Source: Phycisphaerales bacterium UBA1926
Lineage (GTDB): Bacteria > Planctomycetota > Phycisphaerae > Phycisphaerales > UBA1924
Direction: 5' to 3'
DNA: 50,719 bases
Assembly (NCBI GenBank): GCA_002337215.1
Contig: DDFO01000054.1
Coordinates: forward strand, 153,504-204,222
The notes beneath the pieces are model-generated. The model saw only the letters and a program-made list of their open reading frames with translations. It made no database searches and was not told where the DNA came from. This document shows positions 16,378 to 23,972 of this stretch, piece by piece (within the stretch, counting starts at the first letter, position 1; each line of letters opens with the position of its first letter). A program made the translations under genes and the position numbers.

Positions 16378-17318
16378 GCGTTCTCCTGTGGGCGGGTTGA
16401 TGAGGTGCTGGGTGAGTCGATATCGATCAGCCGCAGCGACTCGAACCTGGTCTTCCAGATGTCGTGCTCTCGGCAGCGCTTCAGCTCGTCGATCGCGGCG
16501 ACGTTCTCGTCGGCGGCCCGATCGAGGAGCCGGCGCGAGAGCTGCCACACGCCGCAGCGGTACGGCTCGCGCTTCTCGATCGCGACCAGATGCACCTCAA
16601 GCTCGACGCCGCAGGCCTCGACCACCAGCTCGCGGTAGAACGCCATCTGGTGGACGTAGCCGTAGCGGTGGAGGTCGCGTTCGAACTCGTCGAGGTCGCT
16701 GCAGGTCTTCAGATCGACGATGCCGCGTCCGTCGACGGGGTTGATCCAGTCGATCCGCGCCTGGCACGGCACGCCGCCGTACTCGGCCCTGACGACTCCC
16801 TCAGCGACACCGGAGCGGAGCAACTCGCGAGCGAACACATGGTCGTGCACGCCGGCACGCATCTGCTCAAGCAACGCCGCGTCCGAGTCGCTCAGCACAG
16901 GCTTGCCCACCGAAGACGCCCACTCGGCGAACGCCTTCGTCTGTACGCCGAACGGCTGCCCGGTCTTCGGGTTGATCGGCCCGCCGACTGCGAACTCAGC
17001 CTCGAACCGCTCGCGTCCTTCGAGGATGAGCACATGCGCAGCACGCCCGAGGGCATACGCCGACGAATCCCGCTCGGGGATAAGCCCGAGTTGCTTCCGC
17101 CGGTACAGCTTCGGGCACCGTCGAAAGTCCGCGAGCGCATGCGACGAGAGGTGATCCTTGCGATTTGCGTGGTAGACGGCGGCCGGCTCGGTGATCAGGA
17201 AGCTGAGATCCACTTCGTGTGCGGGATGCTCGGCAACGCCGAGGTCGGCCGGGCGAAGCTCGCGGGTGTACTCGCCCTGGCCGAGTCGTACGAGCGGCGT
17301 AGAGTCGCGCCCGCTCAC
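16374..17318 (-). CDS. RecE/PDDEXK-type phage exonuclease
   Basis: The 314-residue protein belongs to the PD-(D/E)XK exonucleases that resect DNA ends for phage recombination. Visible marks are LSSHALADFRRCPKLYRRK, an early GRAAHVLILEG His, RIDWI around residue 190, VDLKT (Asp202 and Lys204 of the active site) and YVHQMAFYRE with Gln224. The GTG start at 17318 overlaps the upstream stop (GTGA) and has AGGGA upstream. The open frame reaches back to 17786, but that part is out of keeping with the family and overlaps other genes. It is cotranscribed with the Sak4-like ATPase. Confidence 0.85.
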   Translation of the reverse strand: MSGRDSTPLVRLGQGEYTRELRPADLGVAEHPAHEVDLSFLITEPAAVYHANRKDHLSSHALADFRRCPKLYRRKQLGLIPERDSSAYALGRAAHVLILEGRERFEAEFAVGGPINPKTGQPFGVQTKAFAEWASSVGKPVLSDSDAALLEQMRAGVHDHVFARELLRSGVAEGVVRAEYGGVPCQARIDWINPVDGRGIVDLKTCSDLDEFERDLHRYGYVHQMAFYRELVVEACGVELEVHLVAIEKREPYRCGVWQLSRRLLDRAADENVAAIDELKRCREHDIWKTRFESLRLIDIDSPSTSSTRPQENA

Positions 17319-17644
17319 GCCGCATTCCCTGCTGCTACGCCGACGCACTTCACGCAGGAAACGATCCGGTCGATCCGGAAGCCCGACGGCCCGAACTCCC
17401 GCTGGCACAGAGCGACGAACACCTTCACCACCTCGTGGCCAGCACCGAAGCTCCCATCGATCGCCACGGCCCTCAGGTCGTCGTTGCCCGAACGTGGCGC
17501 GTCGAGGCGGACCTCTGATGCGCCACGCAAGCTCTCGACCGCGAGCAAGGCGAGTTCCAAGGCTTCGTTCACCTCGGCCATGTTCACGCCGGCGGCGAAC
17601 CGAAACCGGTAGATCGTTCGAGCCAGACAATCGCATCCGTTCAT
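17315..17644 (-). CDS. Conserved small phage protein, first gene of early operon
   Basis: The 109-residue product begins MNGCDCLARTIYRFRF and contains GVNMAEVNEALELALLAVES, then REFGPSGFRIDRI. I recall this general pattern in other phage early operons, but no function is known to me. The ATG at 17644 is preferred because GGAGGA lies eight bases upstream. A TTG at 17698 would put the start inside the regulatory motif. The second copy of the bipartite motif ends only about 11 bases ahead of the ATG, so this is probably the first gene transcribed from it. Its stop overlaps the exonuclease start. Confidence 0.65.
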   Translation of the reverse strand: MNGCDCLARTIYRFRFAAGVNMAEVNEALELALLAVESLRGASEVRLDAPRSGNDDLRAVAIDGSFGAGHEVVKVFVALCQREFGPSGFRIDRIVSCVKCVGVAAGNAA

Positions 17645-17655
17645 CGCGTCGGTCC

Positions 17656-17694
17656 TCCGCCGACCAACTACGCCATCGGCCGATGAAGTGGCGG
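17656..17694 (-). promoter_or_regulatory. Bipartite phage promoter-like motif, copy 2
   Basis: On the minus strand this reads CCGCCACTT (17694-17686), 12 unconserved bases, GCGTAG (17673-17668), then TTGGTCGGCGG, running into the GGAGGA ribosome site of the next gene. It lies seven bases past the stop of the sigma-like gene and just ahead of the early recombination/replication operon. The exact spacing shared with copies 1 and 3 is the main evidence that it is one functional element. Confidence 0.7.
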
Positions 17695-17700
17695 GCAAGC

Positions 17701-18222
17701 TCAGAGGTACTCGCCAAGGCCGGCCTCCTCGAATATGACGCGGATGCGGGCGATTTCGTCGCGCACGGTGCTCCGCGGCAGGCCAAGCTCGCGCGCCGCT
17801 GGCGACACGCTCTCGCGGAGCAACTGGTCGCAGATGTTGCGTTGGCGCGGTGTGAGCTTGGAAAGCACCGCGTTCAGATCACCGCGTAGGTCGCATGCTG
17901 TCTCGCACGTCGGGCCGTGGGTAGCCTCATCTGTGATGCGTTCCGCGGCGCCGTCGAGGGTCCCGGCACGCAGCCGCCGCTTCTTGGCCGCGCGGCGGCG
18001 CAGCAGCGAGTTGGTGCGGGTCGAGACGACTTGGTTCACGAACGCCTGAGGCGTACCCCGCTCTGGGTCGAAGATGTCCCAGGCGCGGAAGACTTCCAAG
18101 ATCAACGCGGATGCGCAGTCGTGATGCTCGTCCCGGCGGACAAGCCCCCGACGACGGAGATCGGCGACGGCGCGGTGGGTAACGACATGGATGAATTCAA
18201 TGGTGGATGGGTCGGTGATCAT
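17701..18222 (-). CDS. Phage-encoded sigma-70-like factor
   Basis: The 173-residue product looks like a short ECF-type sigma factor. Residues 30-85 resemble region 2, with FDPERGTPQAFVNQVV (51-66) followed by a basic RRRAAKKRR stretch. Residues 118-168 resemble region 4, with LTPRQRNICDQLL and a recognition helix LPRSTVRDEIARI (148-160). Such proteins direct RNA polymerase to special promoters. The gene has AAGGA about ten bases before its ATG. It lies immediately upstream of copy 2 of the bipartite motif, and all motif copies are in this prophage, so it is a good candidate to recognise them. A plain HTH regulator is the alternative. Confidence 0.65.
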   Translation of the reverse strand: MITDPSTIEFIHVVTHRAVADLRRRGLVRRDEHHDCASALILEVFRAWDIFDPERGTPQAFVNQVVSTRTNSLLRRRAAKKRRLRAGTLDGAAERITDEATHGPTCETACDLRGDLNAVLSKLTPRQRNICDQLLRESVSPAARELGLPRSTVRDEIARIRVIFEEAGLGEYL

Positions 18223-18507
18223 TGTGAATGGGTCCTTGGCGAGTGCGCAGCGATCGCGCAGAGCACGGCGGCGCTCAATGGCTTGGGGTCGGTATGTGGT
18301 GGTGCCCGCTTGGCGGGCGGCTACATCAACGGGTGATGAACAGACGGCGCGCGGCGATCCTCACATTGGTGCCCGCGACGCGTGGCCCGACAGAGGCTCG
18401 TCGCAAAGCGGTCGCTGGATGTATGGAGGACGATCTGTCGGGCAGCCGCTCCGGATATCCCGGGGCGACTTCCCGCGTAGCGGCACGCTACATCCGGCGT
18501 AGCGGAC
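18223..18507. other. Gap between sigma-like gene and QueC-like gene
   Basis: This 285-base stretch has no convincing gene. It contains a perfect short hairpin GCCCGCTTGGCGGGC (18303-18317) without a T-run, and a repeated GCGTAGCGG near 18475-18500. The promoter of the sigma-like gene should lie here, but I see no clear copy of the bipartite motif. Confidence 0.4.
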
Positions 18508-20535
18508 TCAGAATTCCCAAGGGGGCGGCGCGTCCGGGTTGTAAACAGGCGTTCCACCAAGGGTTAGAGACTCGCGAATATGTTTTGCAGCCGGTTCCTG
18601 GTACTTGGCAATGTTGTCCAGCGATCTGTTTATCGCGTTCCGTACCCGGTCACGGAGCCGTTTGTGATCCGCGCTCTCCGTCTTCTTGCGGCCCATGAAG
18701 TGGGCGTTCTTGATCTCTGCCAGCAAGCTGGTCTTCTCGAGATCGAGCAAATCAATGTCGGTTTGGTTCTGATCTCGTTTCGCACGGTCCAGATCCGCGT
18801 CAAGTTCAACGAGCCTGGTGTGATAGGCGGCGGCCGCGGTGTCATCGAGGCGTTCTTGGTTAGATGGAGTGACCGGGATTCCGCGGGCCTGCGGGCGGGC
18901 GATCACGAACAGTTCCGCGACGGTGAACCGGCGACCCGGGTTCGAGATCAACTCACGGATGTAGGTGAGACCGATGCTCCGCACGAGGTGCTTCTCGACT
19001 CCATCAAATCGGAGGATCCACCCCTGCCCGCGCTCAACGAGCTGATAATCGGGAACTGGGTCGCGATCAGGTTCAGCTGGAGCCGTGACGATCGTGCCGG
19101 ATGAAGGATGCGGATCGTGTACGAGGCGGATGAGGCAGCTTTCCGGCAACGATCGGGAACGAATCTCCTTGGTGTGTGAAGCGATGCCGCTATCCACGAC
19201 TTGCATGACCTGATGCCCGTGCCGGCGATAGAGGTCGACAATCTTCCGAGCCGCCGAATCTTCATCCATGCCGAGGTGGCGAAGTGCTCGCGTCGCTTCG
19301 CCGTACTGGCTGAAGAACTGATCTTCTGGAATGGTGGAGACGCGCTGGGCGGTTTCGACATAGGACGCCAGCATTATCCGGGATTCCCCGGCGTCACGCG
19401 GATCGATGAGCAAATCACGCCCATATGTCTCCGCCTTCTCAAACGAGCCCGCGCCGCCACCCAGAACGGCGAATCGCCGATCGATGCACTGGGAGCACTT
19501 CCCGCAGTGGGGTTTCGCGTTGCTGATCTCCCAAGTATGTGTGCAACTCGTCGACCATGGGACCATCGCGCCGTGGCCGCAGTCCACGATGCCCTGTACG
19601 ACATCCGCCTTGGTTTTCCAGATGAACCTGTTCTCGACTGTGAAGTCGACACCGGAGGCGAGAGAGAAGAATCGCTCCATTGACCGAAGCACCTTCGGGT
19701 GGGTCGTCCTGGTCGCTCGAGAGCCAACGATCTGTGGCGACAAAGGGAGATTTAGACTGACGATGCCATTCTCGTAGAACCGAATCGTGTCGATCCCAGC
19801 CATATGTGCGACGACAGCGGCGAGCGAGGCGTACAGGAATGACCGGGATCGCTGCGTGTACTCCTTCTCGCCGAGATCCTGTTTGTTAACGCGCACAGTC
19901 ACGTACTGCGGTTGAGGCCCCGTTGCTGCGCCGTCGATCATCGCCCGAAGTGTTTTCAACCGGTTTCGGAGCTTTGGCGTCGATTCGTGCGTCACGAAGA
20001 GTGACGGTTCGCCGTCGATAATGACCTGCTGCACGGCACCACCGAGCGAATCGAGACCGCCTGAGAAAAGCGCAATGGCTTCGGGGGTACCCGAGTCGTC
20101 GTATTCAGCGAAGTTCAGATAGCTGTTGACTGTCGGCGGGCGTTCGTACTTCGTGAACTTGAACTCGTACTCATCCTCCGACAAGAAGCTCAACAGCTCG
20201 GACAGCGCGCTGGTCATCTCTGGAGATCGCCAAAGATCGATGTCCCGAACGGAAATCTCGAACCGCAGCAGGCGTCGCCAGTTCGCGCCCATTGATTCGA
20301 CATCATGGGCTCCACGATGCTCGATCTGGTCAGCGATATATACGAAAGCGGCGATTTCAAGAAGATCGATGAGCGCTGGCGACATGTTCTGATTGAGCTG
20401 CGATCCGATGTCTTCCAAATTCAGGTAGACATTGCGATGAGCGCCAGTCGTCCGCAGCTTGAACACGTCGCCAGATGTCGTTCGGCGACCAGTGGCGGCT
20501 TCATTGCACAGGAGTAGAAGCTCTGGTCGCTTCAT
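18508..20535 (-). CDS. QueC-like PP-loop enzyme with wHTH/coiled-coil C-terminus
   Basis: This 675-residue protein has three parts. Residues 1-150 are a partner-specific N-terminal region. Residues 150-360 form a QueC-like domain with the ATP-binding PP-loop SGGLDS (158-163) and a zinc site Cys331, Cys344, Cys347, Cys350 (CGKCSQC), as in 7-cyano-7-deazaguanine synthases. Residues 505-545 resemble a winged helix (GWILRFDGV, IGLTYIRELISNPGRRF), followed by a coiled coil and an end (YNPDAPPPWEF) like those of bacterial signalling ATPases. GC content is visibly lower than in neighbours, and no queuosine genes are near. With the coupled upstream gene it is a candidate defence enzyme. Confidence 0.8.
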   Translation of the reverse strand: MKRPELLLLCNEAATGRRTTSGDVFKLRTTGAHRNVYLNLEDIGSQLNQNMSPALIDLLEIAAFVYIADQIEHRGAHDVESMGANWRRLLRFEISVRDIDLWRSPEMTSALSELLSFLSEDEYEFKFTKYERPPTVNSYLNFAEYDDSGTPEAIALFSGGLDSLGGAVQQVIIDGEPSLFVTHESTPKLRNRLKTLRAMIDGAATGPQPQYVTVRVNKQDLGEKEYTQRSRSFLYASLAAVVAHMAGIDTIRFYENGIVSLNLPLSPQIVGSRATRTTHPKVLRSMERFFSLASGVDFTVENRFIWKTKADVVQGIVDCGHGAMVPWSTSCTHTWEISNAKPHCGKCSQCIDRRFAVLGGGAGSFEKAETYGRDLLIDPRDAGESRIMLASYVETAQRVSTIPEDQFFSQYGEATRALRHLGMDEDSAARKIVDLYRRHGHQVMQVVDSGIASHTKEIRSRSLPESCLIRLVHDPHPSSGTIVTAPAEPDRDPVPDYQLVERGQGWILRFDGVEKHLVRSIGLTYIRELISNPGRRFTVAELFVIARPQARGIPVTPSNQERLDDTAAAAYHTRLVELDADLDRAKRDQNQTDIDLLDLEKTSLLAEIKNAHFMGRKKTESADHKRLRDRVRNAINRSLDNIAKYQEPAAKHIRESLTLGGTPVYNPDAPPPWEF

Positions 20536-21329
20536 TTCGCACCCTCCTTGAGCTCGGCCACGATCTTCTTCATGGCGACATGAGCAAATCCGGAGGCCTC
20601 TTCACGCGTGATCCCTGAAACGCCGCCTTTCCATTCATTCACGGATCGCCACTCGCCAGCGAATCTGGACACAATGACCGACGCTTCGCGACAGTGCTTC
20701 GCTAGTGCCTTGTCGAACTCACCCTTGTCCGCGAGGTTGGCAAAACGCTGATTTTCTCCGACGTGATTGCCCGCCTCTCGGCTGACGTAGAACTGCAAGA
20801 CTTTGTTCATGACCTGCCCGTAGAACCGTCTACCAAGCTCGCCGAAGTTCTTCGGCGTTCCGAGTTCATGAAATGCACGCTGGACATCGTCTGCCGTGCT
20901 CGAGAAGAGCCCGTGCTGTTGGGTCTTCTCCGTCACCAGGGTGTTTACGGCCTCCGCTGCAGCACTTTGGGCGATCTCGCCCAAGTCCGTTCGGCCGCGG
21001 TTGTTGGGCATGCTGTTGTCGATCGCTTCTGAGACCGCAGCCAGAATGGAAGGCAACGACGGATGGTCGGGTACATCGAGCCCGCGGGCTCGCATCCCCT
21101 CGACAAAGTCGCCATCTCGTGCAGCGGCCGCTAACTTCGTGATCGTCCAGAATGCCTCGACCAGTCCCTCGTGATGGGCGGCCGCCATCAGCCCATCTTC
21201 AGCAGCTCGAACAACGGCGTTCGCGATCTGATCGAAACTCGCACCGATCGCGATGAGGCCTACTACCTCCTGCCATTTGCGTGTGCGCGGTAGATTGCCA
21301 AGCCGACTGTGTCCCATGATGCCTGCCAT
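20532..21329 (-). CDS. Helical partner of the QueC-like enzyme, unknown function
   Basis: The product has 265 residues from the ATG at 21329, or 261 from an in-frame ATG at 21317 that would give an N-terminus Met-Gly-His-Ser-Arg. The sequence then runs LGNLPRTRKWQEVVGLI and is helical throughout, with no enzymatic motif. Neither start has a strong ribosome site (AGG lies close ahead of the second). Its stop overlaps the QueC-like start (ATGA, with AAGGAGGG just upstream), so the two are made together. I do not recognise a named family. The pairing and the possible N-terminal glycine suggest that it is the protein modified by, or working with, the QueC-like enzyme. GC is low like its partner. 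Confidence 0.7.
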   Translation of the reverse strand: MAGIMGHSRLGNLPRTRKWQEVVGLIAIGASFDQIANAVVRAAEDGLMAAAHHEGLVEAFWTITKLAAAARDGDFVEGMRARGLDVPDHPSLPSILAAVSEAIDNSMPNNRGRTDLGEIAQSAAAEAVNTLVTEKTQQHGLFSSTADDVQRAFHELGTPKNFGELGRRFYGQVMNKVLQFYVSREAGNHVGENQRFANLADKGEFDKALAKHCREASVIVSRFAGEWRSVNEWKGGVSGITREEASGFAHVAMKKIVAELKEGAK

Positions 21330-21373
21330 CGACTTGATGGCGGCCCGGCTTGGTCACCCCGTGCCCGAATAGG

Positions 21374-21409
21374 CCGCTACCAAATATTACCGCATACAGC
21401 GGGTGGCGG
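21374..21409 (-). promoter_or_regulatory. Degenerate relative of the bipartite motif
   Basis: On the minus strand CCGCCAC (21409-21403) is followed after 20 bases by TGGTAGCGG, close to the CCGCCACTT and [T/C]GGT[A/C]GG ends of the three strong copies but one base shorter and lacking GCGTAG. A TAATAT sits between the two parts. It lies about 45 bases ahead of the QueC-partner start and may be its promoter. The likeness could be chance. Confidence 0.3.
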
Positions 21410-21456
21410 GAGCGGCGACGCATGCATCTAGATCTTGATGCCCCGATAGGTCTCCA

Positions 21457-21879
21457 TCACTCATTTCTGTGTGATTCGGCCCGGCTGTGCCACATATCTC
21501 GCTGCGCATCCCAGTCTGGTTCGCCAGCTATCGCCCGCACCCGCCGCTCGGGGATCGCGTCCCGCTCTCCTCGCACAGGCTCGTGGAACAGGATCGCCTC
21601 CTGGATATCCGGGGCCAGGTTCAGCAGGTTCACGATCTGACTGACACGGGCTCGGGTGACGTGCCCCAACGCCGCAATCTCGGCGAAGTCCGCGACTTCA
21701 CCACGGCGCACCAGCCCATCGAACCGGATGGCGAGCGCCATCAGCTTGGCGATACGCGGCACCGCTCCGGCCTCCGCGTCCGGCTCTGGCGGCGCTTCTC
21801 CTGGCTGCAAGTCCAACTGCCCGTGCCGGCCCCGGGTGAAGTGCACCGCATATTCGATCCGCACACCGTCCTCGTTCAT
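21457..21879 (-). CDS. Small HTH protein coupled to serine recombinase
   Basis: The 140-residue product has a ParB-type helix-turn-helix core (DFAEIAALGHVTRARVSQIVNLLNLAPDIQEAILF) between a polar N-terminus and a basic C-terminus. It overlaps the recombinase stop (ATGA), so it is translated with the recombinase. Proteins like this are often found downstream of large serine recombinases, though their job is unclear to me. Candidates are a directionality factor for excision, or an accessory DNA-binding protein. This is inferred from position only. Confidence 0.7.
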   Translation of the reverse strand: MNEDGVRIEYAVHFTRGRHGQLDLQPGEAPPEPDAEAGAVPRIAKLMALAIRFDGLVRRGEVADFAEIAALGHVTRARVSQIVNLLNLAPDIQEAILFHEPVRGERDAIPERRVRAIAGEPDWDAQRDMWHSRAESHRNE

Positions 21880-23441
21880 GCCATCACCTCACGATCAACC
21901 AACCGACGGAGTCCCAGCGGGTGAAACGCGATCGAGACCGAGCCCTTCTCCGCGTCGTAGTCCACCCGCTGCACGAGCAGTCTCACCAGCCGCACCTGCT
22001 GTTTCGGGGACAGCCGGGACCACACACCGTCGAAGTCCTCAAGCGCGGCGTCGACCTCCTCGGGGAGCACCATCTCGGCCTCCACCTCGGCGATCATGGT
22101 GTTGGCATCGTCCGCCCGCTGCTGGGCGTCGGCGAGTCCCGCGTGCAGATCCGCCAGGCGCGCCGCAGCGTGCGGGCTCGCGGCGGCGTCACCCGCGACA
22201 CGCCCCAAATCACGTTGGATGCGAGCGGCATCCCGCTCGGCCGCGGCAACCTGCGTTTCAGCCGCTTCACGTTTCGCCTCGGAAGCACGGCGGCATGCGG
22301 CCAGCGTCCGAGACCGCACCTCGGGGTCGCTGCAAGTCTCGCGCACCCGCTCGACCACGAACCGTTCGATCTGCTCGGCAGGCAGCGACTTGCACGGGCA
22401 CGCATCCCAGCCTTGCTTCTGCGCCTTGTAGCACACGTAGTACCGATAGACGCGGTCCTTACCGCTGTTGACCGTCGCCGTGTGCCCCATCGCGCTGCCG
22501 CACGGGGCGCAGTGCAGCAGCCCCTTCAGTAGCGCCGAATGCTTGTTCCGCCGGTGCATCCCGCCGGTCCGCCCGTTGAACCGGAGTGTTTCCTGTGTCG
22601 TGGTCCAAACAGCCTCATCGATGATCGGGTCGTGCTCGCCCGGGTACGTCTCGGTCTTGTACCGGACCCGCCCGATGTAGAGCACGTTTGTCAGCACCGC
22701 TACCACCGCGGACTTATCCCACGGCCGGCCGCCGTACACCTTACCCCGCTTGGTCACGACCCGCTTGGTCGTGAGCCCGCGGTCGTTGAACTCACGGCTG
22801 ACCGCGAGAAGCGACCGATGTTTCAGGTACAGATCGAAGATCTCCCGGACTAGCTTCGCGCCTTCATCGTTCACGACGAGTCGTTTCGTCTCCGGGTTGA
22901 TGTCGTACCCGATCACCGATCGCCCGCCGGACCATTTCCCCTTCCGCCGGGCGGCCGCGATCTTGTCCCGCGTCCGCTCGGAGATGATCTCACGCTCAAA
23001 CTGCGCGAAGCTCAGCAGGATGTTCAGGGTCAGCCGGCCCATCGACTGCGTCGTGTTGAACTGCTGCGTCACGGATACGAACGAGATCCGCTGCCGTTCG
23101 AACAGTTCCATCATCCGCGCGAAGTCCATGAGCGACCGGCTCAGCCGATCTACCTTGTAGACCACGATGCAGTCGACGCGTCCGGCTTCCATATCGGCCA
23201 TCAGCCGCTTGAGCGCGGGCCGCTCCATGTTCCCGCCGGTGAACCCACCGTCGTCGTACCGGTCCGGCAGGCAGACCCAGCCCTCTGCTTTCTGGCTCGC
23301 GATGTACGCCTCGGCGCTCTCGCGCTGCGCATCCAGCGAGTTGAACTCCTGCTCGAGCCTTTCCTCCGTGCTCTTGCGCGTGTAGATCGCGCAGCGGATC
23401 GTCGGCGGCCCAGATCCCGGCTTGCCCCGCTTCGTGCTCAT
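21876..23441 (-). CDS. Large serine recombinase (prophage integrase)
   Basis: The 521-residue protein integrates and excises the element. The N-terminal resolvase domain has the nucleophile Ser24 in YTRKSTEE, then the conserved YDDGGFTGGNMERPAL and VYKVDRLSRS segments and FAQFEREIISERTRDK. A recombinase domain follows, then a zinc ribbon (LLHCAPCG, YYVCY, ACPCKSL) and a long coiled coil. The length and layout are normal for large serine recombinases. The ATG has AAGGAG six bases upstream and overlaps the DUF2924 stop. Such enzymes use short attachment sites, and none can be picked out here without the other end. Confidence 0.95.
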   Translation of the reverse strand: MSTKRGKPGSGPPTIRCAIYTRKSTEERLEQEFNSLDAQRESAEAYIASQKAEGWVCLPDRYDDGGFTGGNMERPALKRLMADMEAGRVDCIVVYKVDRLSRSLMDFARMMELFERQRISFVSVTQQFNTTQSMGRLTLNILLSFAQFEREIISERTRDKIAAARRKGKWSGGRSVIGYDINPETKRLVVNDEGAKLVREIFDLYLKHRSLLAVSREFNDRGLTTKRVVTKRGKVYGGRPWDKSAVVAVLTNVLYIGRVRYKTETYPGEHDPIIDEAVWTTTQETLRFNGRTGGMHRRNKHSALLKGLLHCAPCGSAMGHTATVNSGKDRVYRYYVCYKAQKQGWDACPCKSLPAEQIERFVVERVRETCSDPEVRSRTLAACRRASEAKREAAETQVAAAERDAARIQRDLGRVAGDAAASPHAAARLADLHAGLADAQQRADDANTMIAEVEAEMVLPEEVDAALEDFDGVWSRLSPKQQVRLVRLLVQRVDYDAEKGSVSIAFHPLGLRRLVDREVMA

Positions 23442-23947
23442 CCAGTCTCCTTGTCAATCGCCCGTCGCTTCGACGAAGGCAAGCCAAAGAAGTTCACGCC
23501 GTTCCAGTGGGCGCCGGTGATATGGCGCGCGATCGCCGTCAGTGACCGATACACCTCGCCCTCATACTCGAACCCTCGCGGCAGCACCTTCACCAGGATC
23601 GCCCGGCCCTTGTACTCGCGTCGGAGCACGGCGCCGGGCTTCGGGAAGTCCGCCGACCGCCCGGCGTCGAACGCTGCGGTGACGACCGGCCCGGTCGCTG
23701 TGGACCGGCTCGGCGGTGCTGTCAGTCGAAGTTCCGCGTCGTCAGCCAGCTCCGCGGCTCGGCGCATCGCCCGCTCCGAAAGCCCGCCCTGCTTGAGTGC
23801 TTGCATCCGCCAGACGATCCGCTTGATGAGGTACTGCTTGTGGCTCGTCCGCGTCGGCTCGCCGAAAATCTCGGCATACCGCTGCTTGAGTTGCGGGACG
23901 GTCAGCTTGCCGAGCTCCTTGACCGTGTTCTCGATGTCCGTCGCCAT
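23438..23947 (-). CDS. DUF2924 protein of the integration module
   Basis: The 169-residue product begins MATDIENTVKELGKL and contains LTVPQLKQRYAEIFGEPTRT and HKQYLIKRIVWRMQALKQGG, the DUF2924 pattern. The C-terminal half adds a short beta-rich segment ending NFFGLPSSKRRAIDKETG. DUF2924 proteins are commonly encoded next to serine recombinases in phages and integrated elements and are thought to help them, but the role is not established. The ATG at 23947 has GGAG upstream. The stop overlaps the recombinase start. A longer frame to 24136 is rejected. Confidence 0.85.
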   Translation of the reverse strand: MATDIENTVKELGKLTVPQLKQRYAEIFGEPTRTSHKQYLIKRIVWRMQALKQGGLSERAMRRAAELADDAELRLTAPPSRSTATGPVVTAAFDAGRSADFPKPGAVLRREYKGRAILVKVLPRGFEYEGEVYRSLTAIARHITGAHWNGVNFFGLPSSKRRAIDKETG

Positions 23948-23972
23948 ACGCACTCTCCGTTTCGCGCTCGCG

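Noticed and set aside
18303..18317. GCCCGCTTGGCGGGC hairpin downstream of the QueC-like gene
   Set aside because: The stem is perfect but has no T-run on either strand, so it is not a convincing terminator.
18508..20535. QueC-like gene as a queuosine/preQ0 pathway gene
   Set aside because: There are no queD, queE, queF or folE genes nearby, and the N- and C-terminal extensions and the partner gene do not occur in biosynthetic QueC.
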